Shown: positions 29,533 to 39,085, counted from the first letter of the stretch. The stretch: 51,954 bases of DNA from Macrococcoides caseolyticum (GCF_002902665.1 NZ_PPRM01000117.1:1-51954), one strand, 5' to 3'. Notes: generated by a model from the letters alone, not told the origin. Translations and numbers: made by a program.

Positions 29533-30051
29533 TTACGCTTCTTCAGCAGCAGTTTCTTCTCCGCCTTGTTGCTCACCAACCGCTTTAACTGCATATGCGA
29601 AGTTGCGGATTGGAGCTTGTAATACTGAAAGAACCATAGAAATAAGTCCTTCTTTTGATGGTAAAGATGCAATAGCTTTAACATCTTCAGCAGACGTTAC
29701 AGTTCCTTCGATGATACCAGCTTTAATTTCTAACGCTTCGTTTTCTTTAGCGAAGTCAGCGATAATTTTAGCTGGAGCAACAACTTCCTCAGTTGAGAAC
29801 GCGATAGCATTTGGACCTGTTAAGAATTCATCAATTCCTTCAATTCCAGCAGCAGCAGCAGAACGACGAACTAAAGTGTTTTTATATACTTTGAATTCAA
29901 CGCCAGCTTCACGAAGTTGTTTACGTAGTTCAGTTACTTGCGCAACTGTTAAACCACGGTAGTCAACGATGATTGTTGATACTGAATTTTTTAACTGTTC
30001 AGTAATCACGTCAGCTTTTTGTTGTTTGATTTCGATCGCTTTTGTACTCAT
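29533..30051 (-). CDS. rplJ: 50S ribosomal protein L10
   Basis: Anchors the L7/L12 stalk to 23S rRNA. The start is [14 protein letters not shown], 172 residues, preceded by GGAGGTGTCACA; the open frame runs 24 codons further upstream, but that part crosses the attenuator hairpin and is not protein-like. The C-terminal helix ([26 protein letters not shown]) binds L12 dimers and ends in an acidic, alanine-rich tail. An L10 leader precedes the gene, so the protein probably represses its own operon when in excess. Confidence 0.96.
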   Translation of the reverse strand: MSTKAIEIKQQKADVITEQLKNSVSTIIVDYRGLTVAQVTELRKQLREAGVEFKVYKNTLVRRSAAAAGIEGIDEFLTGPNAIAFSTEEVVAPAKIIADFAKENEALEIKAGIIEGTVTSAEDVKAIASLPSKEGLISMVLSVLQAPIRNFAYAVKAVGEQQGGEETAAEEA

Positions 30052-30096
30052 TGTGACACCTCCATTAAGATTTTCGTGCTTTTCTAATAAGAATAT

Positions 30097-30212
30097 TAAA
30101 AAAGCACTTTTCACCCATGGCAAAAAGTGCTTGAAATGTTCAAGTCAAATTTCACCTCGGTAGGATTATTAAGCTTAACGCCCCTACTGTCTTAGGTTAT
30201 TTATAAAATACA
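30097..30212 (-). promoter_or_regulatory. Ribosomal protein L10 leader with attenuator
   Basis: The minus strand reads CCTAAGACAGTAGGGGC, then TTAATAATCCTACCGAGGTG, the conserved L10(L12)4-binding element known from Firmicutes. It is followed by a terminator hairpin, AAGCACTTTTTGCC with its partner GGTGAAAAGTGCTTTTTT at 30132-30097. Excess L10 complex would favour termination; this mechanism is known for the family. Confidence 0.88.
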
Positions 30213-30218
30213 AATTAC

Positions 30219-30247
30219 ACTATATCGTGAAACTTGAATCTTGTCAA
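30219..30247 (-). promoter_or_regulatory. Promoter of rplJ-rplL
   Basis: -35 TTGACA (30247-30242), 17-bp spacer, -10 TATAGT (30224-30219). Near-consensus and placed right before the L10 leader. Confidence 0.88.
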
Positions 30248-30260
30248 TTGTTTTTAAAAA

Positions 30261-30956
30261 TTAGTTTCTTACTTCTGATGGGTCGATTTTAATACCAGGG
30301 CCCATAGTTGTTGTTACAGCAACTGTTTTGAAGTAAGTACCTTTAGATGAAGCTGGTTTAGCTTTAGCTAAAACATCTTTAAGTGTGTTAAAGTTTTCAA
30401 CTAATTTATCAGCATCAAATGATACTTTACCAATTGCAGCATGAACGATACCAGATTTCTCAGCACGGTATTCTACTTTACCAGCTTTGATTTCTTGAAC
30501 TGCTTTCGTTACGTCCATAGTAACTGTTCCAGTTTTAGGGTTTGGCATTAAACCTTTAGGTCCAAGCACACGACCAAGTTTACCAACTTCTCCCATCATA
30601 TCTGGAGTTGCAACGATAACATCAAAATCGAACCATCCTTGGTTAATTTTATTGATGTATTCTGAATCACCAACGAAGTCAGCACCTGCTGCTTCAGCTT
30701 CTTTTAATTTCTCACCTTTAGCAAATACTAATACACGTTGAGTTTTACCAGTACCATTTGGAAGTACTACAGCTCCACGGATTTGCTGATCGTTTTTACG
30801 CACGTCAATTCCTAGACGGAATGCAACTTCAACAGATGCATCAAAATTAACAGTGCTCGTTTCTTTCGCAAGTTTGATTGCTTCTTCTACAGAGTAGAAT
30901 TTTGTGCTATCAACTTTTTGAGCGGCTTCTTGATATTTTTTACCTTTTTTAGCCAT
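30261..30956 (-). CDS. rplA: 50S ribosomal protein L1
   Basis: Binds the mobile L1 stalk of 23S rRNA and helps release deacylated tRNA, 231 residues. [16 protein letters not shown] starts the protein; [19 protein letters not shown] near residue 125 is the signature, and the C-terminal [22 protein letters not shown] is typical. It follows rplK by 106 bp with AAGGAGGAAATGAACA before the ATG. Two upstream hairpins resembling the 23S L1 site suggest autogenous control. Confidence 0.98.
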   Translation of the reverse strand: MAKKGKKYQEAAQKVDSTKFYSVEEAIKLAKETSTVNFDASVEVAFRLGIDVRKNDQQIRGAVVLPNGTGKTQRVLVFAKGEKLKEAEAAGADFVGDSEYINKINQGWFDFDVIVATPDMMGEVGKLGRVLGPKGLMPNPKTGTVTMDVTKAVQEIKAGKVEYRAEKSGIVHAAIGKVSFDADKLVENFNTLKDVLAKAKPASSKGTYFKTVAVTTTMGPGIKIDPSEVRN

Positions 30957-30968
30957 TGTTCATTTCCT

Positions 30969-31003
30969 CCTTATAGTGGTTTTAGCGGAATTTCCTCCCA
31001 CGG
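30969..31003 (-). promoter_or_regulatory. Candidate L1-binding leader hairpin before rplA
   Basis: GTGGGAGGAAATTCC then GCTAAAACCAC, just before AAGGAGG of rplA. Outer stem GTGG/CCAC, inner stem GGA/TCC and an asymmetric A-rich internal loop echo the 23S L1 stalk base (GTGGGAGG ... GAAATACCAC). A second hairpin, GCAGACG/CGTCTGC, lies further upstream at about 31026-31046. Confidence 0.45.
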
Positions 31004-31062
31004 GCATTGCTATATACAATGCAAGAGCAGACGAGTTAACGTCTGCTTAAATCTTAATTCTA

Positions 31063-31485
31063 TTATTTAATTTCTACACCCATACTACGAGCAGTACCAG
31101 CAACAATTCTCATTGCCGCTTCTACGCTTGCTGCATTTAAATCTTCCATTTTAGCTTCAGCGATTTCACGTACTTGATCTTCAGTTACTGTAGCAACTTT
31201 ATTTTTGTTTGGTTCACCAGAACCTTTCTCAATTTTAGCTGCTTTCTTAAGTAATACTGCTGCAGGTGGTGTTTTAGTGATAAATGTAAATGAACGGTCT
31301 TCAAATACAGAAATTTCAACCGGAATAATTAAACCTGCTTGTTCTTGTGTACGTGCGTTAAATTCTTTACAGAATCCCATAATGTTTACACCCGCTTGAC
31401 CTAATGCTGGACCAACTGGTGGTGCTGGATTCGCTTTCCCTGCAGGGATTTGTAATTTAACAACTTTGATTACTTTTTTAGCCAC
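31063..31485 (-). CDS. rplK: 50S ribosomal protein L11
   Basis: Binds the GTPase-associated centre of 23S rRNA and is required for the RelA stringent response, 140 residues. [20 protein letters not shown] near residue 11 is the L11 signature, followed by [17 protein letters not shown]; the C-terminal domain ends [16 protein letters not shown]. The start is a GTG at 31485, 8 bases after GGAGG and giving [10 protein letters not shown] as in other L11 proteins; the GTG three codons upstream is part of the ribosome site. First gene of rplK-rplA with its own promoter and leader. Confidence 0.97.
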   Translation of the reverse strand: MAKKVIKVVKLQIPAGKANPAPPVGPALGQAGVNIMGFCKEFNARTQEQAGLIIPVEISVFEDRSFTFITKTPPAAVLLKKAAKIEKGSGEPNKNKVATVTEDQVREIAEAKMEDLNAASVEAAMRIVAGTARSMGVEIK

Positions 31486-31509
31486 GATGTGCACCTCCTT
31501 GATATCGTG

Positions 31510-31545
31510 ATGTGGTCACAGGGTATGATATTTACCCTCCCACTC
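31510..31545 (-). promoter_or_regulatory. Candidate L1-binding leader hairpin before rplK
   Basis: Minus strand GTGG-GA-GGGTA, loop AATATCA, TACCC-TGTGA-CCAC: two stacked stems separated by an asymmetric internal loop, the layout of the L1 site in 23S rRNA. It sits between the promoter and the rplK ribosome site. Confidence 0.55.
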
Positions 31546-31572
31546 ATATACGTGCATTTGCACGACTATAAA

Positions 31573-31601
31573 ATTTTACCACTTTAAACCCATTTTGGCA
31601 A
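31573..31601 (-). promoter_or_regulatory. Promoter of rplK-rplA
   Basis: -35 TTGCCA (31601-31596), 17-bp spacer, -10 TAAAAT (31578-31573) with a TGG extension. Confidence 0.75.
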
Positions 31602-31633
31602 GTGAAAATTTACATTTATTTATAAAATAAATA

Positions 31634-32179
31634 TTATAATTTTTCAATCTGATCAAATTCAACTTCAACAGGTGTTTCTCGTCCAAACATATCAACGAGC
31701 ACTGTTAATTTATACTTCTCCGCATCGATTTCTTTTACTTCACCAACTTGATTCGTGAACGGCCCACTTGTAACACGTACTTGTTCACCAAGTTCAATCT
31801 CGACATCGATTGTCTTTTCATTCATACCCATAGATTTCAAGATAAATTTCGCTTCTTCAGGCAATAATGGATTTGGTTTAGATCCAGCGCCAGCCGAACC
31901 TACAAAACCTGTAACTCCCGGAGTATTACGTACGACATACCATGATTCATCCGTCATCACAAGTTCTACGAGCACATATCCAGGAAACGTCTTTTTGAGG
32001 CTCGTTTTCTTCTTTCCATCTTTAATTGTTGTTTCTTCCTCTTCTGGAATCACAACACGAAAAATTTGGTCTTGCATGTTCATTGATTCAAGACGCTTTT
32101 CTAAATTGTCCTTAACTTTGTTTTCATATCCTGAGTATGTATGAACTGCATACCAGTGTTTTTTACTTTCCTCAGACAT
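31634..32179 (-). CDS. nusG: Transcription elongation/termination factor NusG
   Basis: Binds RNA polymerase and modulates pausing and termination, 181 residues. The NGN domain begins KHWYAVHTYSGYENKVKDNLEKR and contains the long RVVIPEEEE insertion region; the C-terminal KOW domain reads GEQVRVTSGPFTNQVGEVKEID near residue 125. It follows secE by 13 bp with GGAGGCATATTAA before the ATG, and the pair are cotranscribed as in most bacteria. Confidence 0.97.
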   Translation of the reverse strand: MSEESKKHWYAVHTYSGYENKVKDNLEKRLESMNMQDQIFRVVIPEEEETTIKDGKKKTSLKKTFPGYVLVELVMTDESWYVVRNTPGVTGFVGSAGAGSKPNPLLPEEAKFILKSMGMNEKTIDVEIELGEQVRVTSGPFTNQVGEVKEIDAEKYKLTVLVDMFGRETPVEVEFDQIEKL

Positions 32180-32192
32180 TTAATATGCCTCC

Positions 32193-32372
32193 TTATTTAA
32201 TTAATCGAATTAATTCTGTAATCCCCATATCGATAAGGAAAAAGAAAATGATAAAGAAGATAACTGTCGCTACAACAATCGATGTGTCTCTTACAACTTC
32301 TTGTCCCGTAGGCCAAGTCGTCTTTTTCATCTCAGAAACTACACCTTGAAAAAAGTTTTCTTTATTTTCCAT
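32193..32372 (-). CDS. secE: Preprotein translocase subunit SecE
   Basis: Essential small subunit of the SecYEG channel, 59 residues with one membrane segment. The amphipathic N-terminal part carries the conserved SEMKKTTWPTGQEV motif near residue 13, followed by the hydrophobic stretch VVATVIFFIIFFFLIDMG near residue 33. Length and layout match Gram-positive SecE. The ATG follows TTGGAGGCAAGACCAG. It starts the secE-nusG unit behind its own promoter. Confidence 0.95.
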   Translation of the reverse strand: MENKENFFQGVVSEMKKTTWPTGQEVVRDTSIVVATVIFFIIFFFLIDMGITELIRLIK

Positions 32373-32404
32373 CTGGTCTTGCCTCCAATTTTATTGAATG
32401 ATAA

Positions 32405-32440
32405 AAAATATACCGAACGTGAACATCCGATATATTTTTA
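32405..32440 (-). repeat. Inverted repeat in the secE leader
   Basis: ATATATC ... GGTATAT arms around a GGATGTTCACGTTC centre, followed by TTTTTTATC on the minus strand. It resembles a weak terminator or attenuator between the secE promoter and the gene. Confidence 0.45.
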
Positions 32441-32489
32441 TTTATATTTACTTATTATACTGTGCATCATTTTGTTATAATCCTAGTTA

Positions 32490-32518
32490 AATATACAAAT
32501 TATCTTAAACTTTGTCAA
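32490..32518 (-). promoter_or_regulatory. Promoter of secE-nusG
   Basis: -35 TTGACA (32518-32513), 17-bp spacer, -10 TATATT (32495-32490). The -35 overlaps the TGA stop codon of sigH. Confidence 0.8.
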
Positions 32519-33141
32519 ACGTCTCCATCATCCAGTAAATGTTTTCTAATTTTACGTTTTAGTCTTACAATTGCATTTTGAATCGTTTTTATAGACTCGT
32601 CTTCTAATAGCGCCATCGCCTTGATGGATAATCCTTCTTGTACATAGCCTAAAACTTTGCTTTCAAGCAGGCTAAGTTTTAAGTTTACTGGCGTAAGTGC
32701 GTCCGTTAATGCGTGGTACTCACTCATGACTTCTGGCCTTAATGCATTGACATCGATAATATGTTCAGCAACGGGGCGATTATAACGGTCTACCATATCA
32801 ATACTGATTTCTTCTATATCACGTACGCCTTTATTTTGTTTCATCATATTTAACAATGCGAATTTTAGCATATGATAGTAATAGCGTTCGAAAGAATCAT
32901 TGCGCTCTTTCTTGTAGTTCAGTGCTGTTTCATACAATGTTATTAAACATTGCTGATAGACTATAGAGCGTTCAATATAGTAATACTTTCTAATATAAAC
33001 TTCTATCCCATTTTGCATACGCACAACTAAAGCCTCAAAATAATCCAGATTTCCATTTTGTATTTCATACACAATTTCTTTTAAAGTCATTACAGCGTAA
33101 GGAGAAGATTGTTCACATAGTGTTAAGTATGTTTTAAGCAT
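32515..33141 (-). CDS. sigH: RNA polymerase sigma-H factor (staphylococcal type)
   Basis: Alternative sigma factor of 208 residues, the position and size expected for the Staphylococcaceae SigH that activates late competence genes. Region 2-like helices span about residues 25-115 (YFEALVVRMQNG, YERYYYHMLKFALLNMMKQNKGVR) and the region 4 helix-turn-helix near residue 160 reads LLESKVLGYVQEGLSIKAMALLE then SIKTIQNAIVRLKRKIRKHL. Sequence is more divergent than its neighbours, typical for this family. The ATG lies 5 bases after GAGGGG. Genomic neighbours (rae1 upstream, secE downstream) are conserved with Bacillus sigH. Confidence 0.82.
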   Translation of the reverse strand: MLKTYLTLCEQSSPYAVMTLKEIVYEIQNGNLDYFEALVVRMQNGIEVYIRKYYYIERSIVYQQCLITLYETALNYKKERNDSFERYYYHMLKFALLNMMKQNKGVRDIEEISIDMVDRYNRPVAEHIIDVNALRPEVMSEYHALTDALTPVNLKLSLLESKVLGYVQEGLSIKAMALLEDESIKTIQNAIVRLKRKIRKHLLDDGDV

Positions 33142-33216
33142 GATGCCCCTCTAGTTTTTAACTATAGCGTAAATCGTTTTAAAGATTATTACAAACAATA
33201 GTTTTTACTCAAGAAA

Positions 33217-33735
33217 TTAATGTTTTCCTCTTCTTATACGCTCTAACTTTTGCAAGGTTTCTTCATCTAGCACGATTCTAGTCCTTGGTTTTACTTCATG
33301 CATCTGTCTCATATCTTTTTCCACCATTATTTTTTCTTCTTCAAGATTCGCAATAAATTCTCGTGATGGTATGCGTAGTGCACCGCTACCAAAGATTGCA
33401 TGCTGTTCTGACATATCACTCGTTACGACTTTAATCGTTGTAATATGCTTTTTATATAACTCAAAAGTTAAACGCTCAATCACTGCATCCGCGGTCTCAT
33501 TCTCTTTAGAATAAATCACACGAATACCATGGAATATTTCTTCATGTTCATGAGACTTTACATCATACGCATCGAAGACCACGATGACATCATCTTCAAT
33601 CCTAGCATTATAATTCGCAAGTTCCAGTAATAACTTCACACGTGCTTCTTCTAGTGAGTCCAATGCAATGGCGGATAGATAACGACTTTGCCCTATTACA
33701 TTATAGCCGTCTATAATTGTATAAAATTCTTTCAT
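33217..33735 (-). CDS. rae1: Ribosome-associated NYN-domain endoribonuclease Rae1 (YacP)
   Basis: NYN/PIN-like nuclease of 172 residues; B. subtilis Rae1 cuts mRNA in the ribosomal A site. Catalytic-type aspartates are visible in IIDGYNVIG at residue 7, VVFDAYDV near residue 51 and the NETADAVIERL segment near residue 78. TSDMSEQHAIFGSGALRIPSREF is the family signature. The start codon shares one base with the rlmB stop (TGATG), so the two are translationally coupled within the cysE-cysS-mrnC-rlmB-rae1 run. Confidence 0.87.
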   Translation of the reverse strand: MKEFYTIIDGYNVIGQSRYLSAIALDSLEEARVKLLLELANYNARIEDDVIVVFDAYDVKSHEHEEIFHGIRVIYSKENETADAVIERLTFELYKKHITTIKVVTSDMSEQHAIFGSGALRIPSREFIANLEEEKIMVEKDMRQMHEVKPRTRIVLDEETLQKLERIRRGKH

Positions 33736-34478
33736 CAGTCTATTGGATTCCTTTTACGATATACTTCGTACATCAGTAAACTTGCCGCAACAGAAGCATT
33801 TAAACTGTTAACATGACCCACCATCGGCAAATGAATCAAGAAGTCGCATTTCTCTTTCACCAATCGGCTCATCCCTTCACCTTCTGAACCAATAACGATT
33901 GCTAAATCTATATCAGCAGTCATTTTGCGATAGTCCACTGATTGCTTGGCATCCGTTCCCGCTACCCAGTAACCCGCATCCTTTAATTTATCAATTGCCT
34001 GATTAATATTATTCACTCGCATTACCGGCACATGCTCCACTGCGCCTGTAGAAGCTTTGACAACCGTTTGATTCAGACTTACAGAACGGCGCTTTGGTAT
34101 CATGATGCCATCTATACCAATAGCATCGGCAGTTCTAATAATTGATCCTAAGTTGTGTGGGTCCTCCAGTCCATCTAATATCATAATTGTACTTAACTTA
34201 TCAGACGCTTTATTGCTCAGAAAATCTTCAAGTTCCGTATACTCATAAGGAGATATCATTGCAAGTACCCCTTGATGCGGAACATCTGATAAATGATCTA
34301 GTTTTGATTTAGGAACTGTTTGAACGACAATCTTTTTTTCTTTACACAGATTCAAAAGATTGCTGATTTGAGATTTATTAATACCTTCTTGAATTAATAC
34401 TTTATTGATTTCATGATCTGAAGTTACAGCGCTTTTTACAGCATGCCTGCCTACGATTATCTCATCAATTGTTTTCAT
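33735..34478 (-). CDS. rlmB: 23S rRNA (guanosine-2'-O)-methyltransferase RlmB (TrmH/SpoU family)
   Basis: SPOUT-class methyltransferase of 247 residues that modifies G2251-equivalent in the peptidyl-transferase centre. N-terminal L30e-like substrate-binding domain (residues ~1-80), then SPOUT motifs: [21 protein letters not shown] near residue 95, [18 protein letters not shown] near residue 195 and [18 protein letters not shown] near residue 220. The start [14 protein letters not shown] follows AGAGGGGTAAAG; the frame runs 23 codons upstream into mrnC but without family similarity. Overlaps mrnC by 14 bases. Confidence 0.9.
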   Translation of the reverse strand: MKTIDEIIVGRHAVKSAVTSDHEINKVLIQEGINKSQISNLLNLCKEKKIVVQTVPKSKLDHLSDVPHQGVLAMISPYEYTELEDFLSNKASDKLSTIMILDGLEDPHNLGSIIRTADAIGIDGIMIPKRRSVSLNQTVVKASTGAVEHVPVMRVNNINQAIDKLKDAGYWVAGTDAKQSVDYRKMTADIDLAIVIGSEGEGMSRLVKEKCDFLIHLPMVGHVNSLNASVAASLLMYEVYRKRNPID

Positions 34479-34875
34479 CTTTACCCCTCTTTTCACACAG
34501 TGATATGATTTCGTTAAGCAGTGCATCGAGCCTTTCTTTATCTTCATTCAAATGCAAGTATCCGATGACCGCTTCTAATCCCGTACTTTTTTTGTAAGTT
34601 ACGACGTCTGTATTTTTTGCTTTTGTATGACTCTTAGCGTTACGTCCACGCATTAATATGTCCATTTCTTTCGTTGTAAAAAAATTGTCCTCAACAAGCG
34701 CATCAAATGTCTGAGACTGACTCTTAGCAGAAACGAAGAATGTCGCATATCGATGCAGTTCATTTGGTTTACGATTTTTTTCACGTACAATGTAATTGCG
34801 TATATATAAATCCAGAACTGCATCACCTAAATATGCAAGCGTCAACGGATTATATAAACTTGCCTGATTAACCAC
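34465..34875 (-). CDS. mrnC: Mini-ribonuclease 3
   Basis: Dimeric RNase III-like enzyme lacking the double-stranded-RNA-binding domain, 136 residues; it matures 23S rRNA in Firmicutes. The catalytic core is visible: [16 protein letters not shown] near residue 13 with its aspartate, and [15 protein letters not shown] near residue 94 with the second acidic residue. A GTG start at 34875 overlaps the cysS stop and lies 8 bases after GTGAGG. Position directly after cysS is conserved in Bacillus and staphylococci. Confidence 0.93.
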   Translation of the reverse strand: MVNQASLYNPLTLAYLGDAVLDLYIRNYIVREKNRKPNELHRYATFFVSAKSQSQTFDALVEDNFFTTKEMDILMRGRNAKSHTKAKNTDVVTYKKSTGLEAVIGYLHLNEDKERLDALLNEIISLCEKRGKDENN

Positions 34876-36262
34876 GTTTATACCTCACACCTTGAGCCGT
34901 ATCTTCAAGAATAATATTTTGTGCCTTTAATGCATCACGAATCTCATCTGCACGTTTAAAATCTTTATTCTTCCTAGCTTCTTGACGCTCTTCAATTAAT
35001 CGTTCAACCTCTTCATCTAGCAATGTATCGCTTGTATCCAGTTTCACACCCAAGACTTCACTAAAAACTTCAAACACTTCGATAAATCGATTAATGACTT
35101 TTAAATCTGTAGATGAATTCTGGTTATATATATTAGCCTGTTTCGCAAGTTCATACCATGCAGTAATCGCATTAGCAGTATTGAAATCATCATCCATGGC
35201 AGTTTCAAATTGTTTCAATATGTTATCAATCACAAGGATTGTTTCAGCATGATCTACAACATCCACCGATATTGCCTGACGTTCTTTCATCGCCTGGTAC
35301 GCATTTTGAATACGCTCAAGCCCTGCTTTAGCGCTAGCAACAAGCTCCATATTATAGTTGATAGGGTTTCTGTAGTGGACACTGATCATAAAGAAACGTA
35401 ATACATTCGGATCAATTTCTTTAATAATGTCATGTACAAGAATGAAGTTTCCTAAAGATTTACTCATTTTCTCATTGTCTATATTAATAAATCCATTGTG
35501 TAGCCAATAATTAGCAAAAGTCGTGTCGTTGTGCGCTTCTGATTGTGCAATTTCATTTTCATGGTGCGGGAATGTTAAATCACTTCCTCCAGCATGGATA
35601 TCGATAGAATCTCCTAAATGTTTCTTTGCCATTACAGAACATTCAATATGCCATCCCGGTCGTCCTTCTCCCCAAGGTGACTGCCAGCTGATTTCTCCTG
35701 GCTTTGCTGTTTTCCATAACGCAAAATCAAGCGCATCATCTTTGAGCTCCCCTGCCTGGATACGTGCACCTACTTTAAGTTCATCAATTGACTGGTGGCT
35801 AAGCTTACCATATCCTTCAAACTTACGTGTTCTGAAATATACATCGCCACCACTTTCATAAGCGTATCCTTTCTTGATTAATTCATCGATAAATTCAATA
35901 ATGTCCTCCATATGATCCATTACACGTGGGTGATGTGTTGCAGTCTTACAGTTTAAAGCATGTGTGTCCTCAAAGTATGCTTCAATAAAACGGTCTGCGA
36001 TCTCTGGCACCGTCTCTCCAAGTTCATTTGCCGCTTTAATCAGCTTATCGTCTACATCGGTGAAGTTAGAGACATAATCAACCTCATACCCTCGATATTC
36101 AAAATAACGGCGTACCACATCAAAACTGATAGCCGGACGTGCATTTCCGATATGAATATAATTGTAGACAGTCGGTCCACATACATACATTTTTACTCTT
36201 CCTTCTTCAATGGGTACAAACTTTTCTTTACTTCTAGTCAATGTATTATATAACGTAATCAT
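34868..36262 (-). CDS. cysS: Cysteinyl-tRNA synthetase
   Basis: Class I synthetase charging tRNA-Cys, 464 residues. Zinc ligands are Cys in [19 protein letters not shown] (also the HIGH motif) near residue 28, Cys in HIECSVMA near residue 208 and His in [11 protein letters not shown] near residue 235. KMSKSLGN near residue 266 is the class I signature. The start [10 protein letters not shown] lies 7 bases after GGAGAG and overlaps cysE by 17 bases; the frame opens five codons earlier but without proper spacing. Controlled by the cysteine T-box upstream of cysE. Confidence 0.97.
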   Translation of the reverse strand: MITLYNTLTRSKEKFVPIEEGRVKMYVCGPTVYNYIHIGNARPAISFDVVRRYFEYRGYEVDYVSNFTDVDDKLIKAANELGETVPEIADRFIEAYFEDTHALNCKTATHHPRVMDHMEDIIEFIDELIKKGYAYESGGDVYFRTRKFEGYGKLSHQSIDELKVGARIQAGELKDDALDFALWKTAKPGEISWQSPWGEGRPGWHIECSVMAKKHLGDSIDIHAGGSDLTFPHHENEIAQSEAHNDTTFANYWLHNGFINIDNEKMSKSLGNFILVHDIIKEIDPNVLRFFMISVHYRNPINYNMELVASAKAGLERIQNAYQAMKERQAISVDVVDHAETILVIDNILKQFETAMDDDFNTANAITAWYELAKQANIYNQNSSTDLKVINRFIEVFEVFSEVLGVKLDTSDTLLDEEVERLIEERQEARKNKDFKRADEIRDALKAQNIILEDTAQGVRYKRG

Positions 36263-36893
36263 CCTGAATCTCTCCATTTCTTGACGCCTCTATATGACGT
36301 TCTAGTTCTTTTAATTTTTCATATACCGGGTCGGGCAAATTCGTATGTTCAAACGACTTACCGACTTTCACCTTGACCCCATTTTGCCTTACAATACGTC
36401 CCGGTATTCCTACAACAGTAGAATAATCGGGAACGCATTTCAGAACAACAGAATTCGCTCCAATATTTACATTATTTCCAATCTGTATATTTCCCAGCAC
36501 CTTAGCCCCAGCTGCAATTAATACGTTATCTCCTATATCAGGATGACGTTTCCCACGTTCTTTACCCGTACCACCAAGCGTTACTCCTTGATAAATTGTA
36601 ACGTTATCACCAATCGTACACGTTTCACCAATGACAATCCCCATACCATGGTCAATAAATAAACGCCTTCCTATCTTTGCACCTGGATGAATCTCAATTC
36701 CAGAGAAGAATCTTGAAATCTGACTGATACTTCGTGCAATAAAGTACATTCTGCGATTGAAGAACCAATGGGCAATCAAATGCCACCAAACTGCATGTAA
36801 CCCCGAATATGTCAAAAATACCTCAATACTACTTCTCGCTGCCGGATCCTGTTCAAAAACCATCGCAATATCATCTTTAATACGTTTAAACAA
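36246..36893 (-). CDS. cysE: Serine O-acetyltransferase
   Basis: First step of cysteine synthesis: acetyl-CoA plus serine to O-acetylserine. 215 residues; N-terminal helical cap ([22 protein letters not shown]) and hexapeptide beta-helix with the active-site stretch [43 protein letters not shown] near residue 80-125. Starts at TTG, 6 bases after GGAGG. Cotranscribed with cysS behind a cysteine-specific T-box, so synthesis of cysteine and its charging rise together when tRNA-Cys is uncharged. Confidence 0.95.
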   Translation of the reverse strand: MFKRIKDDIAMVFEQDPAARSSIEVFLTYSGLHAVWWHLIAHWFFNRRMYFIARSISQISRFFSGIEIHPGAKIGRRLFIDHGMGIVIGETCTIGDNVTIYQGVTLGGTGKERGKRHPDIGDNVLIAAGAKVLGNIQIGNNVNIGANSVVLKCVPDYSTVVGIPGRIVRQNGVKVKVGKSFEHTNLPDPVYEKLKELERHIEASRNGEIQDDYVI

Positions 36894-36907
36894 CGGTATC
36901 CTCCCCC

Positions 36908-37100
36908 CTAACTAAAAAGAAGCACCTCTTATTACAGAGGTGCTTCAGCACGGTTCCACTCTTATTAATAGATAGCATCTATTCACTCATATTATATTCA
37001 ATTTCATGCATGAGGTGCATTCAGTCATCTATTTATCGTATTCTTCCACCAGCCGAATACTCTCTAAAAGATAAATTGAAGACTTACTTAGTCTCATACC
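36908..37100 (-). promoter_or_regulatory. Cysteine-specific T-box riboswitch
   Basis: On the minus strand the leader shows the Stem I elements AGAGAG and GGCTGGTGGAAG, a specifier region reading GAA-TGC-ACC (UGC cysteine codon at 37019-37017, followed by the expected purine), the T-box AGTGGAACCGTGC (36960-36948), and a perfect terminator AAGCACCTCT/AGAGGTGCTT (36945-36920) with a T tail. This is a complete transcriptional T-box before cysE-cysS. Confidence 0.93.
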
Positions 37101-37103
37101 TTG

Positions 37104-37131
37104 ATTATAAAGGATAGTGATAATTTTTCAA
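37104..37131 (-). promoter_or_regulatory. Promoter of the cysE-cysS T-box operon
   Basis: -35 TTGAAA (37131-37126), 16-bp spacer, -10 TATAAT (37109-37104), starting 5 bases after the gltX stop codon. Confidence 0.78.
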
Positions 37132-37136
37132 CGATT

Positions 37137-38591
37137 TTATTTCACGTACTTTTGAACACGCGCTATTACTTTTTCTTTACCGAGCAATTCTAATGTGTTT
37201 GGTAATTCTGGCCCATGCATTTGTCCTGTTGTCATAACACGAATCGGCATAAATAAATTCTTCCCTTTTATACCCGTTTCTTTCTGTACAGATTTAATTG
37301 CTCCTTTAATACTGGCCGCATCAAATGTATCTAATGCTTCTAACTGACCTACCAAACTTTGAGCAAGTTCAGGGACTTGTTCTCCATTTACGACTTCAGA
37401 CTCTGCTTCTCCAAGTTCAATTTCATCACGGAAGAAAAGTTCGCTTAGTTCAACAATCTCACCAGCGTAACTCATCTGCTCCTGATATAATCCAACTAAA
37501 GCTTTTGCCCATGCGAGTTCTTCATCTGTCGGTTGCTCAGAAACAAGTTCAGCTTTTTTCATATGTGGTAACGTCATTTCAAATACAGTATCTAGATCTT
37601 TCATTTTCATATACTGGTTGTTGATCCACGCTAGTTTTTGTTTATCAAAGAATGCTGGTGATTTGCTTAGACGTTTCTCATCAAACATTTCAATGAATTG
37701 TTCTTTTGTAAAGATTTCCTCTTCACCTTCTGGGGACCAGCCGAGCAGTCCGATAAAATTAAATAATGCTTCTGGTAAGTATCCAAGGTCGTGGTATTGT
37801 TCGATAAACTGAATGATCGAACCATCACGTTTAGATAATTTCTTACGGTCTTCATTCACGATCAACGTCATATGACCAAACGTCGGAATTTCGTATCCTA
37901 ACGCTTCATAGACCATCATTTGCTTCGGTGTGTTTGAAATATGGTCATCACCGCGAATAACATGAGTGATCTCCATAAAGTGATCATCGATTGCTACTGC
38001 AAAGTTATATGTCGGGATACCATCTTTCTTAACAATAACCCAATCGCCAATGCCATTAGAGTCAAATGAAACTTCTCCTTTAACCATATCGTTAAACGTA
38101 TATACCTTATCTTTCGGGACACGGATACGAATTGCAGGTTGTCTACCTTCAGCGATTAGCGCCTCTTCTTCTTCTTTCTTTAAATGCGCATGCTTCCCAC
38201 CATATCTTGGCATCTCTCCACGCGCAAGTTGTGCTTCACGTTCTGCTTCTAATTCTTCAGCAGTCATATAGCATCGATAAGCTTTGTCTTCAGCTAATAA
38301 TTTCTCGATAATTGGATTATAAATATCAGCACGCTCAGATTGACGATATGGACCAAAACCTCCATCTTTATCAATTGATTCATCCCAGTCTATCCCTAAC
38401 CATTGTAAGAACTTTAACTGGCTTGCTTCTCCACCTTCTACGTTGCGCGCAGTATCTGTATCTTCAATTCGGATAATAAAATCTCCACCGTTATGTCTAG
38501 CAAATAAATAGTTAAATAATGCTGTACGCGCATTCCCAATATGTAAGAACCCTGTTGGACTTGGTGCATACCTTACTCTTACTTTACTCAT
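37137..38591 (-). CDS. gltX: Glutamyl-tRNA synthetase
   Basis: Class I synthetase of 484 residues. HIGH motif in [22 protein letters not shown] at residue 8 and KMSKS-like KLSKRDGSI near residue 250. In Gram-positive bacteria the enzyme also misacylates tRNA-Gln for later amidation (family knowledge). The start [10 protein letters not shown] is 8 bases after GGAG; an upstream GTG is part of that ribosome site. It follows ispF by 17 bp, so radA-yacL-ispD-ispF-gltX form one run. No T-box precedes it. Confidence 0.97.
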   Translation of the reverse strand: MSKVRVRYAPSPTGFLHIGNARTALFNYLFARHNGGDFIIRIEDTDTARNVEGGEASQLKFLQWLGIDWDESIDKDGGFGPYRQSERADIYNPIIEKLLAEDKAYRCYMTAEELEAEREAQLARGEMPRYGGKHAHLKKEEEEALIAEGRQPAIRIRVPKDKVYTFNDMVKGEVSFDSNGIGDWVIVKKDGIPTYNFAVAIDDHFMEITHVIRGDDHISNTPKQMMVYEALGYEIPTFGHMTLIVNEDRKKLSKRDGSIIQFIEQYHDLGYLPEALFNFIGLLGWSPEGEEEIFTKEQFIEMFDEKRLSKSPAFFDKQKLAWINNQYMKMKDLDTVFEMTLPHMKKAELVSEQPTDEELAWAKALVGLYQEQMSYAGEIVELSELFFRDEIELGEAESEVVNGEQVPELAQSLVGQLEALDTFDAASIKGAIKSVQKETGIKGKNLFMPIRVMTTGQMHGPELPNTLELLGKEKVIARVQKYVK

Positions 38592-38608
38592 TTTGTTCAC
38601 TCCATTAA

Positions 38609-39085
38609 TTAGTTTGTTTTTAATAATAATACCACAGCTTGTGCCTGTATACCTTCTTGTCGTCCTAAATAACCCATCTTCTCGTTCGTTGTCGCTTTGA
38701 CGTTCACATTGAAAATGTCTGTATTTAAGACATTCGCAATCGACTCTCGCATAGCATCGATATGTGGACGAAATTTCGGTTTTTCTGCAATAATTGTCGC
38801 ATCTAAATTCCCTATTTCATATCCTAATTTAAGAACATGCTGGTATGCCTCTTTTAATAAAATCTTAGAATCCACACCTTTGTACTTCGGATCATCATCC
38901 GGAAAAAATTTGCCGATGTCACCAAGAGAGACAGCACCTAAGATTGCATCTGTAATCGCATGCAGTAATACGTCGGCATCACTATGACCCAGTAATCCTT
39001 TATCGTGTTCTAGTTCAATGCCGCCGATGATCAAAGTTCGACCTTCGACTAATTGGTGTACATCATATCCATATCCAATTCTCAT
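38609..39085 (-). CDS. ispF: 2-C-methyl-D-erythritol 2,4-cyclodiphosphate synthase
   Basis: MEP-pathway enzyme of isoprenoid synthesis, 158 residues. Metal ligands Asp and His in YGYDVHQL at residue 8-10 and His in [19 protein letters not shown] near residue 34-42 are present; the C-terminal [23 protein letters not shown] is typical. The start ATG overlaps the ispD stop. S. aureus, as I recall it, uses the mevalonate pathway and lacks ispDF at this locus, so their presence here argues for Macrococcus or another non-aureus lineage. Confidence 0.95.
   Translation of the reverse strand: MRIGYGYDVHQLVEGRTLIIGGIELEHDKGLLGHSDADVLLHAITDAILGAVSLGDIGKFFPDDDPKYKGVDSKILLKEAYQHVLKLGYEIGNLDATIIAEKPKFRPHIDAMRESIANVLNTDIFNVNVKATTNEKMGYLGRQEGIQAQAVVLLLKTN

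Noticed and set aside
30052-30123. 24-codon N-terminal extension of L10
   Set aside because: It crosses the attenuator hairpin, has no family similarity, and an ideal ribosome site precedes the inner ATG.
37140-38650. T-box or other riboswitch for gltX
   Set aside because: Only 17 bp separate ispF and gltX, and no T-box sequence is present.
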